Shown: positions 28,676 to 36,040 of the stretch, piece after piece | Position numbering within the stretch: position 1 is the stretch's first letter | Layout: every line of letters starts with the position of its first letter | NCBI GenBank assembly: GCA_041671545.1 | Contig: JBAZBI010000013.1 | Coordinates: 1 to 64,000 of the forward strand | Reading direction: 5' to 3' | Length of the DNA stretch: 64,000 nt | From: UBA1563 sp041671545 | GTDB lineage: Bacteria; Bacteroidota; Ignavibacteria; Ignavibacteriales; Ignavibacteriaceae | The notes under the pieces: generated by a model | Seen by the model: only the letters and a program-made list of their open reading frames with translations | Database searches by the model: none | Told to the model about the DNA's origin: nothing | Position numbers and translations under genes: made by a program

Positions 28676-28680
28676 AAAAA

Positions 28681-28749
28681 ACCTCAATCTGTTTCCCTCT
28701 CCTTTCCGCCAACGCGGACGAGTATAAGGAGAGGGATTAAGGGAGAGGT
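28681..28749. repeat. Long palindromic intergenic repeat, copy 2 of 2
   Basis: Outer arms ACCTC (28681-28685) and GAGGT (28745-28749), perfect inner arms CCCTCTCCTT (28695-28704) and AAGGAGAGGG (28726-28735), and a tip hairpin TCCGC-CAAC-GCGGA (28705-28718). It is the same family as 14143-14211 and again follows a T9SS cargo stop codon by a few bases. Confidence 0.78.
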
Positions 28750-28839
28750 CAATTGACCATTTACTGTCTTTCGGGGTGGTGGTAACCAAAAGGCGGGATA
28801 AATAACAATACCACAAAATCCAATTTATTTGGAGGTACT

Positions 28840-29310
28840 ATGGTTCCTAACAAAGTAAGCGCTGTGCTGGATGATGCTTCAGTTGCAAGTGTTATGGCGG
28901 CAATAGCGGATATCAAAACAAAACTCCCTTTCCTAATTGATCTTGCAAGCGACGAGTTAAAAGAGTTGCCAAGACTCGGTGGGAAAAATCTCATTTTTAC
29001 AACCAAAGCACTTGCGCTTGTAAAACAAGACAACGGTTTTATGCCGCGAGATTTTTCCGTTGAAGAAATGGAAAAGGATGTTACTCTTTTCAATAACCTT
29101 CAAGGGGTAAGGACGGAAATAGCTAAACTTGCCGAAATGGTAGAAGATACTTACATTGAAGTCGGCAGTGAAGCATACGCTGCCGCTTTGGTTGTGTATG
29201 CAAATGCCAAACGGAATGGAGCTAATACCGTAGGTATGGACGATTCCCTCGACGAGATGAGCAAACGGTTTTACAAGAAAAGTAAACCGGGTACTCCACC
29301 GCAATCCTAA
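28840..29310 (+). CDS. Conserved hypothetical helical protein
   Basis: The 156-residue protein is predicted soluble and mostly alpha-helical, without signal peptide, cysteines or known motifs. Residues 1-60 (VSAVLDDASVASVMAAIADI ...) and 80-140 look like two long helical hairpins. ATG is preceded by GGAGGT, the strongest Shine-Dalgarno sequence in this part of the window, suggesting good expression. It stands alone between a palindromic repeat and a hairpin followed by a 21-base tandem array. I do not recognise a function. Confidence 0.75.
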   Translation: MVPNKVSAVLDDASVASVMAAIADIKTKLPFLIDLASDELKELPRLGGKNLIFTTKALALVKQDNGFMPRDFSVEEMEKDVTLFNNLQGVRTEIAKLAEMVEDTYIEVGSEAYAAALVVYANAKRNGANTVGMDDSLDEMSKRFYKKSKPGTPPQS

Positions 29311-29318
29311 GTTCAAAC

Positions 29319-29346
29319 GTAGAGGCGGGGTATGCCCCGTCTTTAC
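29319..29346. repeat. GTAGAG-type palindrome, probable terminator
   Basis: GTAGAGGCGGGG and CCCCGTCTTTAC pair over 12 bases (with G-T pairs) around TATG, starting eight bases after the stop codon of the helical protein gene. Related small palindromes lie at 14271-14296 and 56526-56553. Confidence 0.65.
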
Positions 29347-29366
29347 AAAAAACCTCAAAAACAATC

Positions 29367-29651
29367 TAAAAACGAAGTCATTCTCGGTTTAAACCGACAT
29401 CCATCTCGTTTCAACCGACGCCTCACCTGTTTTAACCGACAATGATCTCGCTTCAAACGAAGTCGGCTTCACTTCAACCGACACCGATGCAGTATCAACC
29501 GAGGTTCACTTCACTTCAATCGGCAGTGATGGAGTTTCTACCGGAGTCCATTTCGTTTCAACCTGGAACGATCCGGTTTAAAACAGCATCCATTTCATTT
29601 CAAACGAGATCGATGGAGTCTAAGACAGGACGGATGACATTTAAAGTGTTT
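29367..29651. repeat. Degenerate 21-base tandem repeat array (about 13-14 units)
   Basis: Cores resembling TTTCAAACCG recur at 29388, 29409, 29430, 29451, 29472, 29493, 29514, 29535, 29556, 29577, 29598, 29619 and 29640, exactly 21 bases apart, with a further unit near 29366 shifted by one base. In the plus frame beginning at ATG 29442 the units encode heptapeptides like SISFQPG, but the same frame has a stop (TAA at 29433) in the preceding unit. The array fills the gap between the helical protein gene and the MFS gene. Confidence 0.85.
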
Positions 29652-29666
29652 CACCATAAATTATTT

Positions 29667-30902
29667 CTAATTCTCTTCCACAAAATCCAACGACTTATCA
29701 AACGTTTCATTCAATTTAAATACTGCGTAAAGGGAAATTGCAAATACAAACATGCCAACCCAAATTGCGGATTGAATAACTCCAACATAACCTTTACCGA
29801 AATTAAAAAGCAACGTAATCGGCACAGTCGCGCCGCGTACAAAATTCGGAACGGTGGTGGCAACGGTTGCACGCATGTTTGTGCCGAATTGTTCAGCGGC
29901 AATAGTTACAAATACAGCCCAATAGCCGATTGAAAATCCGAGCGCTGTTGCAACGGAATAAAACAGAAATGCGGAGCCGCCTTGCAGAACAGTAAAATAA
30001 AACGCTATTATCACTACAGAGAGTAAAATATAAATAAGCACGATCTTCTTTCTGCTTTTTAAAAACTGGCTGAAGATACCGCTGGAAAGATCGCCGAAAA
30101 TTAATCCGATGTAACAGAACATAATTGTTTTCCCGGCGGCGATCGGCTCGGAAAGATTAAGCGCTTTGCCAAGTTCCGGTGAAAAAGTTATTAATACGCC
30201 AACCACATACCACGTCGGAAGTCCGATGAGAATACACTTCAAATATCTTCTAAATAAACCCTTCTTTGCAAACAGGGAAAAAAAATTTCCGCGTGAAATA
30301 TTTTTTTTCTTCATCGCTTCAAACATTCCCGATTCATAAACGCTGATACGTAAAATGAGAAGACAAATTCCCAAACCACCACCAATGAAATAGGAAGTTC
30401 TCCATGCAAAATCTTCAGCAATTGCATAAGCCGCCACCGCACCTGAAACGCCTATCGTTGCAACCATCATTGTGCCGTAGCCACGTATTTCTTTTGGTAG
30501 AATTTCCGCAACAAGTGTAATTCCGGCGCCAAGTTCTCCGGCAAGTCCGATGCCTGCTAACGATCTGCATATCGCGTATTGATCGATCGTTGTAACAAAT
30601 CCATTTAAAATATTGGCAATTGAATAAAGCAGAATAGAACCAAAAAGAATTTGCAGTCTTCCTTTTTTATCGCCAAGAATTCCCCATATAATTCCGCCTA
30701 CAAGCATGCCGATCATTTGCATGTTCAGAAGTAAAACACCTTTATCAAGAATCTGCGCATCTAATAAACCAAGCGCCTTCAGACTCGGAACACGGACGAT
30801 TCCGAACAGAACCAAATCATAAATATCAACAAAGTAACCAAGCGCCGCTACAATTACGGGAATGCTAAAAAGATATTTAGCGAGTGGAGTTGAGTTTTTC
30901 AT
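29667..30902 (-). CDS. MFS transporter (sugar/organic-acid porter type)
   Basis: The 411-residue integral membrane protein has about twelve predicted helices. The loop after helix 2 has GILGDKKGRLQILFGS, the classic G-x-L-x-D-x-x-G-R motif of the major facilitator superfamily, and the sugar-porter-like LAGIGLAGELGAG with AEILPKEIRG follows helix 4. It lacks the N-terminal markers of drug exporters and most resembles the metabolite/proton symporter group. ATG at 30902 is preferred; an in-frame TTG four codons upstream is less likely. The substrate cannot be named, and no enzyme neighbour suggests one. Confidence 0.87.
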   Translation of the reverse strand: MKNSTPLAKYLFSIPVIVAALGYFVDIYDLVLFGIVRVPSLKALGLLDAQILDKGVLLLNMQMIGMLVGGIIWGILGDKKGRLQILFGSILLYSIANILNGFVTTIDQYAICRSLAGIGLAGELGAGITLVAEILPKEIRGYGTMMVATIGVSGAVAAYAIAEDFAWRTSYFIGGGLGICLLILRISVYESGMFEAMKKKNISRGNFFSLFAKKGLFRRYLKCILIGLPTWYVVGVLITFSPELGKALNLSEPIAAGKTIMFCYIGLIFGDLSSGIFSQFLKSRKKIVLIYILLSVVIIAFYFTVLQGGSAFLFYSVATALGFSIGYWAVFVTIAAEQFGTNMRATVATTVPNFVRGATVPITLLFNFGKGYVGVIQSAIWVGMFVFAISLYAVFKLNETFDKSLDFVEEN

Positions 30903-30956
30903 TTCTACCAACAAATTGTTTATGATTATTTTATGTTATGAGCGAGCAAAATATTC

Positions 30957-31034
30957 TCTTAATCATAATCCTAATCTTTTTCTTAATCAGAAACCAAAGT
31001 GATTAAGATTAAGAACACGATTAAGATTAAGAAC
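30957..31034. repeat. Palindromic GATTAAGATTAAG repeat region
   Basis: On the left TCTTAATCATAATC ... TCTTAATC (30957-30989) and on the right two direct copies of GATTAAGATTAAGAAC (31001-31016 and 31019-31034) are complementary. The region sits between the divergent MFS and hemL genes. Both promoters must lie in or around it. Confidence 0.65.
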
Positions 31035-31163
31035 TATAAATTAATAGCCACGTAATGTTTTTGATTAAGATGATTGAAAAATAATACAAGAAAGCATAAC
31101 ATTCCAAAAATTTTTCACCCGGTTTGCGTAATTTTGTAGAAAAGAAAATAATTGGAAGAAAAA

Positions 31164-32453
31164 ATGGATATCTCAAAAAGCGAAAAACTTTTTAACGAAG
31201 CAAAACAATACATTCCCGGCGGCGTAAATTCTCCCGTACGCGCATTCAAATCTGTAGGCGGCAATCCCATCTTTATGCAGCGCGGTGAAGGCTCAAAAAT
31301 TTATGACGTTGACGGAAACGAATACATCGAATACATCGGAAGCTGGGGTCCGCATTTGTTTGGACACAATCCTCCTTTCATCAAACAAGCGTTAATACAG
31401 GCAATTGAAAACGGAACTTCTTTCGGCGCACCCACCGAACTTGAAGTACAAATGGCAAAACTGATCACAGAACTTGTTCCTTCAATTGAAATGGTACGCA
31501 TGGTAAACAGCGGAACAGAAGCAACGATGAGCGCAATCCGCGCTGCCCGCGGATATACCGGCAAAGAAAAATTTATAAAGTTTGAAGGTTGTTATCACGG
31601 ACATGGCGATTTCTTTTTGATCAAAGCTGGTTCCGGCGCGTTAACATTCGGCATCCCGACTTCTCCAGGGGTTACCAAAGGAAATGCTGCCGATACGTTG
31701 ATCGCAGATTTTAATAACATCGATTCTGTAAAACAATTAGTAAAAGCGAACAAAGGTGAAATAGCCGCTGTTATTATCGAAGCGGTTGTAGGTAACATGG
31801 GAACGGTTTGTGCAGACAATTCATTTATAAAAGAACTCAGAACAATCTGCGATGAAGAAAGTATCGTTCTCATTTTTGATGAAGTGATGACAGGTTTTCG
31901 TCTAGCACAAGGCGGCGCGCAGGAAGTTTTGGGTGTAAAGCCTGATCTTTCAACGTTCGGAAAAATTATCGGCGGCGGTTTGCCGGTTGGCGCTTACGGC
32001 GGTAAAAAAGAAATCATGGAAATGGTTTCTCCTGCCGGACCAGTTTATCAAGCGGGAACGCTGAGTGGAAATCCTTTGGCGATGAGCGCCGGTTTAGCCG
32101 CATTAACAGAGATCAAAACGCGTCCCGAAGTTTACCAGCTGCTGGAAGAAAAATCTGCTTATTTGGAAAACGGATGGAAAGAAAATATAAAAAGTCTCGG
32201 AAAGAATTTTCAGATTAACCGCATTGGTTCGATGATGACGTTATTCTTTACCGAAGAAAAAGTTACCGATTTCAATTCTGCCGTAACCTCTGATGCAACG
32301 CTTTATGGAAAATATTTTCACGGTATGTTGAATCGGGGAATTTATCTTCCTCCGGCGCAATATGAAGCGTTGTTTGTTTCCACTGCTCACAGCCAAGAGG
32401 ATTTGGATAAATCGATTAAAGCGAATTACGAGGCGTTGAAGGAGATCATTTAA
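31164..32453 (+). CDS. hemL: Glutamate-1-semialdehyde 2,1-aminomutase
   Basis: This PLP-dependent enzyme converts glutamate-1-semialdehyde into 5-aminolevulinate, the first committed tetrapyrrole precursor in the C5 pathway. The 429-residue length is standard. PGGVNSPVRAF near the start, VNSGTEATMSAIRAARG (about 113-130) and the PLP lysine in FGKIIGGGLPVGAYGG (Lys near 266) are diagnostic. ATG at 31164 with GGAAGAA ahead is chosen over an in-frame TTG at 31152. The gene stands alone; its haem product would also feed the cytochromes and Ccm system encoded 10-20 kb downstream. Confidence 0.96.
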   Translation: MDISKSEKLFNEAKQYIPGGVNSPVRAFKSVGGNPIFMQRGEGSKIYDVDGNEYIEYIGSWGPHLFGHNPPFIKQALIQAIENGTSFGAPTELEVQMAKLITELVPSIEMVRMVNSGTEATMSAIRAARGYTGKEKFIKFEGCYHGHGDFFLIKAGSGALTFGIPTSPGVTKGNAADTLIADFNNIDSVKQLVKANKGEIAAVIIEAVVGNMGTVCADNSFIKELRTICDEESIVLIFDEVMTGFRLAQGGAQEVLGVKPDLSTFGKIIGGGLPVGAYGGKKEIMEMVSPAGPVYQAGTLSGNPLAMSAGLAALTEIKTRPEVYQLLEEKSAYLENGWKENIKSLGKNFQINRIGSMMTLFFTEEKVTDFNSAVTSDATLYGKYFHGMLNRGIYLPPAQYEALFVSTAHSQEDLDKSIKANYEALKEII

Positions 32454-32456
32454 AAC

Positions 32457-32532
32457 AATGGGACGCAGATTTTTTATGATTTATTATGATCGGCGCAGAT
32501 CATAATAAATCTTAGCGAATCTGCGTCCCATT
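32457..32532. repeat. Long hairpin repeat (GGGACGCAGATT type)
   Basis: AATGGGACGCAGATT (32457-32471) and AATCTGCGTCCCATT (32518-32532) are perfect 15-base arms. Inside them GATTTATTATGATC (32478-32491) and GATCATAATAAATC (32498-32511) form a second perfect 14-base stem around GGCGCA. It follows the hemL stop codon by three bases and probably ends its transcript. The structure is that of a dispersed non-coding palindromic repeat. Confidence 0.8.
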
Positions 32533-32635
32533 CCTCTCAACGCCATATTGACTTTTTTTCAATCGTTATTAATTCTAATTTTACACAAGAACTTATGTGC
32601 TTTACTTTCGTCTTAAATAAAAAAATAACGGATAA

Positions 32636-33484
32636 ATGATGAATACCCTTAAAACTGTTTTTTTGATGACGCTGATGATGGTGCTTTTCATCTTCGTCGG
32701 AAATTTGCTCGGCGGAAGATCGGGAATGACGATCGCCTTTATGTTCGCTTTGGCGATGAACTTCGGCTCCTACTGGTTTTCCGATAAAGTTGTTCTTGCA
32801 ATGTATAAAGCAAAAGAAGTAAACGGAGAAACCGCGCCAAAATTGTACGGATTAGTTCAAGAACTCTCGCAGCGTGCAACTTTACCTATGCCGCGGGTGT
32901 ATGTAATTGAAAATCCTACTCCAAACGCTTTTGCAACAGGAAGAGACCCGCAGCATGCAGTGGTTGCCGTTACTACCGGGATTTTGAAAATCCTAAACAC
33001 CGAAGAACTTGCCGGAGTTATCGGACATGAATTAGCGCACGTAAAACACCGAGATATTTTGATAGGAACTATTGCTTCAACTTTTGTGGGAACAATTACT
33101 TTTGTTGCACAGATGGCAAGCTGGGCAATGATGTTCGGACGCGGAAACAGTGATGATGACGATAGCGGCATTGCTTCTCTTTTTTTAATGATTGTTGCGC
33201 CGATTGCGGCAACACTTTTGCAATTGGCAATTTCACGTTCAAGAGAATATGTTGCCGATGAAGGTGGTGCAGAAATTTCCGGTGTTCCATTGGCATTAGC
33301 TTCTGCTTTGGAAAAACTTTCGATGCAAAATCAAATTCATCCAATTCGTGACGCAAAACCGGCAACCGCGCACATGTTTATTGTTAATCCTTTAAGCGGC
33401 GGCGGATTAATGAAATTGTTTTCCACACATCCTTCAATGGAAGAGCGCGTTTTACGTTTGCGCGAATTGGCAAAGAAATATTAA
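32636..33484 (+). CDS. htpX: HtpX-type zinc metalloprotease (M48)
   Basis: The 282-residue inner-membrane protease has two N-terminal helices (about 5-55), the zinc site HELAH in GVIGHELAHVKHRD (His near 131), two further helices (about 145-195) and the third zinc ligand Glu in SREYVADEGGA. HtpX proteases help degrade damaged membrane proteins. Length and motifs match the family. ATG codons at 32636 and 32639 are equivalent. Its stop overlaps the next start as TAATG, indicating translational coupling. Confidence 0.93.
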   Translation: MMNTLKTVFLMTLMMVLFIFVGNLLGGRSGMTIAFMFALAMNFGSYWFSDKVVLAMYKAKEVNGETAPKLYGLVQELSQRATLPMPRVYVIENPTPNAFATGRDPQHAVVAVTTGILKILNTEELAGVIGHELAHVKHRDILIGTIASTFVGTITFVAQMASWAMMFGRGNSDDDDSGIASLFLMIVAPIAATLLQLAISRSREYVADEGGAEISGVPLALASALEKLSMQNQIHPIRDAKPATAHMFIVNPLSGGGLMKLFSTHPSMEERVLRLRELAKKY

Positions 33485-34071
33485 TGGATAATCTGTTAAA
33501 ATTGATTGGAAAGAGGGGAAGTTTTCTTCCTCTCTTTCTTTTTTTAACTTTATCAATAAATGGGCAGACGAAAACGAATCTGGATCTGTTTTTTCAGCTT
33601 GCCGATTCGGCTGCGAATGGATTAGTCAAGAATTTAGGAAACGAAAGGAACCCTCAAATCGATTTTGTTCTCGGTAAAGATTATCAAGTTTTTCAAAATT
33701 CAATTTTAGCTCACTTTCAAAAAAAGGAAGCGGGAAAAATTCCGGTCCAATTCATTTTAACCGAAGCAAAAGTAGAATACACTGAACCGGAAAGGAAAAA
33801 TTTGTTCGGATCTTTTGTTGTTACAAGAATTCTGCACTTTTCCGGGAATTACTCGATAATTACTGAATCCACCAGTGTAAAGGAATTTTCTTACACCATT
33901 AACGATGAGATTCCATATGAAAACATTGAAGCGGTAGAAAATTCTTCATTTCCGTTTACACAAGGGAAAATTCCGGCTGAACCTTTCTTTTCGAGTCTTT
34001 TGGAACCGGCAATTGCTCTCGGTTCAGCTGCCGCAGCGGTGTATATCTTCTTTTCGGCAAGGAGTAAGTAA
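33484..34071 (+). CDS. Hypothetical membrane-anchored exported protein
   Basis: The 195-residue protein has a signal-peptide-like N-terminus (hydrophobic LPLFLFLTLSINGQ, about 15-28), a beta-rich periplasmic part (about 30-165) and a C-terminal membrane helix (LEPAIALGSAAAAVYIFF, about 172-190). No known domain was recognised. It starts one base inside the htpX stop codon and is translationally coupled to it, which suggests a related envelope role, though this is only inferred from position. Confidence 0.75.
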   Translation: MDNLLKLIGKRGSFLPLFLFLTLSINGQTKTNLDLFFQLADSAANGLVKNLGNERNPQIDFVLGKDYQVFQNSILAHFQKKEAGKIPVQFILTEAKVEYTEPERKNLFGSFVVTRILHFSGNYSIITESTSVKEFSYTINDEIPYENIEAVENSSFPFTQGKIPAEPFFSSLLEPAIALGSAAAAVYIFFSARSK

Positions 34072-34211
34072 TTTTTTTTATCTTGGTAAGCTTTTCCGCT
34101 TTCCTTATTTTGTAGCCGGTATTACGAAGCATTTTAAAAACCGGAATCAAAGATAATCCAGTTGGAAATCAGCATTAAAGGTTAAAAAAACAATTTTAAA
34201 ACAGCGTTTAT

Positions 34212-34736
34212 ATGAGTGATAAACAACTGCTTCCGGTGGAAAGTGTGATCAATAAAATTCTGGTTATTAGAAATCAGAAAGTAATTCTTGATAGAGATCT
34301 TGCCGTTCTTTACAATGTTGAGACACGTACATTAAAACAAGCTGTTCGCAGAAATATTAAAAGATTTCCTGAAGACTTTATGTTTCAGCTTACAAAAGAA
34401 GAATTTATGAACTGGAGATCACAAATTGTGATGTCCAGTTCGGATCAAAAGGGTTTGCGATATTTTCCCTTTGCATTTACCGAACAAGGCGTAGCAATGC
34501 TTTCTTCAGTATTAAAAAGTGAAAGAGCTATTGAAGTAAATATTTTAATCGTACGAGCTTTTGTAAGGCTTCGAGAAATAATTTCAACTCACAAAAAGGT
34601 TGAAGAAAAATTAAGAGAAATTGATAGTAACCTAAAAGATCACGACGAAAAGATCTTACAGATTATTCAAGTAATTAATCAACTTATTAATCCACCTGAA
34701 CCGGCTAAAAAGAAAATTGGTTTTACAATTGATTAA
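34212..34736 (+). CDS. ORF6N domain-containing protein
   Basis: The 174-residue protein begins with an ORF6N domain (about 8-95): ILVIRNQKVILDRDLAVLYN, TLKQAVRRNIKRFPEDFMFQL and FTEQGVAMLSSVLKSERA are its hallmark segments. A charged coiled coil (about 115-150) follows. ORF6N domains occur in phage antirepressor-like and stand-alone bacterial DNA-binding proteins; the role of the solo form is unknown. No phage genes surround it, so I read it as a stand-alone chromosomal gene. Confidence 0.88.
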   Translation: MSDKQLLPVESVINKILVIRNQKVILDRDLAVLYNVETRTLKQAVRRNIKRFPEDFMFQLTKEEFMNWRSQIVMSSSDQKGLRYFPFAFTEQGVAMLSSVLKSERAIEVNILIVRAFVRLREIISTHKKVEEKLREIDSNLKDHDEKILQIIQVINQLINPPEPAKKKIGFTID

Positions 34737-34805
34737 AACAGGCATAATTACCGGTATTTTTGCTTAAATCAGAATGACACTTTAATTTTAACACATAAAG
34801 AGACT

Positions 34806-35573
34806 ATGACAAAAACACTAATCTTCCTTCCTTTTCTATTATTATTTTTTATCGGTTGTGCTTCTACAGTTGATACTGCGAACATGACTTCCGAACAACG
34901 TTTTAAGTATGCAATGGATTTTTATAATGATGAAGAATATGACAGAGCCATCCAGGAATTTGATGCAATTATGCTTCAATTTCCCGGAAATGAAATTGTT
35001 GATGATGCTCAGTTCCATTTGGCGAAAAGCCGTTTAGCGAGGACTGAATATATTTTGGCCGCCTCCGAGTTTAGCCGGTTGATAAAAAATATGCCGGCAA
35101 GTTCTTTTGTTCCCGAAGCGCAATATAACCTTGCAGAGTGCTACTATAGACTTTCTCCTCCATTTCCCCTTGATCAACGTTATACAAAAAAAGGAATTGA
35201 GGAGTTTCAAGCGTTTATAGATTTTTTCCCAACGGATGCTAAAGTTCCCGATGCTGAAACAAAGATAAAAGAGTTAAATGATAAACTTGCCCACAAAGCT
35301 TTTAATGCTGCCGTGATTTATGAAAAAATGGATTATAGCAACGCAGCAGTTGCTTATTTTGATAATGTTGAGACAATGTATCACGATACCCAATATGCGC
35401 CGATGGCTTCCTACAAAAAAATTAATGTTTTAATTGGTTTAAAAAGAAATGACGACGCGCTAAAAGAAATTGAAAATTTTCTTGTAAAATATCCGCAAGA
35501 CGAGAACTACATAAAAGTTGAAGAATTAAAAACGAAACTTGAGAAATCGGGTGAGGATACCGCGAAAAAATGA
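34806..35573 (+). CDS. bamD: Outer membrane protein assembly factor BamD
   Basis: The 255-residue lipoprotein has a signal peptide ending FFIGC (lipidated Cys near 18), then TPR-like helical pairs: YAMDFYNDEEYDRAIQEF, DAQFHLAKSRL, SEFSRLIKNMPASSFVPEAQYNLAECYYRLS and a C-terminal pair. This is the BamD/YfiO pattern, the essential lipoprotein of the beta-barrel assembly machine at the inner face of the outer membrane. It opens the long operon that runs to ccmF; its stop overlaps the next start as ATGA. Confidence 0.9.
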   Translation: MTKTLIFLPFLLLFFIGCASTVDTANMTSEQRFKYAMDFYNDEEYDRAIQEFDAIMLQFPGNEIVDDAQFHLAKSRLARTEYILAASEFSRLIKNMPASSFVPEAQYNLAECYYRLSPPFPLDQRYTKKGIEEFQAFIDFFPTDAKVPDAETKIKELNDKLAHKAFNAAVIYEKMDYSNAAVAYFDNVETMYHDTQYAPMASYKKINVLIGLKRNDDALKEIENFLVKYPQDENYIKVEELKTKLEKSGEDTAKK

Positions 35574-36040
35574 GTCCGAAAAAAGTAAGCGACTCAATAA
35601 TGATCATGACGGAATTGGTACTGCCGCAGCATACCAATCAACTAGGGAATTTGCTCGGCGGACAATTGATGCACTGGATTGATATTTGCGCCGCTCTCTG
35701 TGCGGCTAAACATTCGCAGCATGTGTGTGTAACGGCTTCAGTTGATAGCATTGGTTTTCATCACCCTATAAAACTCGGACATGCGGTTACTTTAGTTGCA
35801 TCGGTAAATAGAGTTTTTAAAACTTCACTCGAAATTGGAGTAAAAGTTTTTGCAGAATCATTTAAAGAGGGGAAAAGAATACACACAAATTCCGCCTACC
35901 TTACTTTTGTAAGTGTTGACAACGATGCCAAACCGGCTGAAGCTGTTAAGGTTATTCCCGAAACCGATGATGAAAAGAGAAGATTTGAAAAAGCCTTACA
36001 AAGAAGAGAAGCCAGACTTGCTGAAAAAAAAAGTCATTAA
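35570..36040 (+). CDS. Acyl-CoA thioesterase (hotdog fold, YciA/BACH type)
   Basis: The 156-residue cytosolic enzyme hydrolyses acyl-CoA to free acid and CoA. Typical segments are LPQHTNQLGNLLGGQLMHWID (with the catalytic Asp), CVTASVDSIGFHHPIKLGH and a final basic RRFEKALQRREARL tail. Length and pattern match the acyl-CoA hydrolase branch of the hotdog superfamily. Overlaps of 4 bases with bamD and about 23 bases with the next gene place it in the operon. Confidence 0.9.
   Translation: MSPKKVSDSIMIMTELVLPQHTNQLGNLLGGQLMHWIDICAALCAAKHSQHVCVTASVDSIGFHHPIKLGHAVTLVASVNRVFKTSLEIGVKVFAESFKEGKRIHTNSAYLTFVSVDNDAKPAEAVKVIPETDDEKRRFEKALQRREARLAEKKSH

Noticed and set aside
29367..29651. Regular short repeats as a CRISPR array
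   Set aside because: There are no unique spacers: the repeats are directly adjacent at 21 bases and degenerate, and no cas gene is present.
29442..29933. Plus-strand reading frame of 163 codons over the 21-base repeats
   Set aside because: Its second half lies antisense inside the MFS gene and its first half is only the repeat array, interrupted by a stop one unit upstream. It is treated as repeat DNA, not a gene.
34212..34736. ORF6N gene as a marker of a prophage
   Set aside because: No integrase, structural phage gene or attachment repeat is near; both sides are ordinary chromosomal genes.
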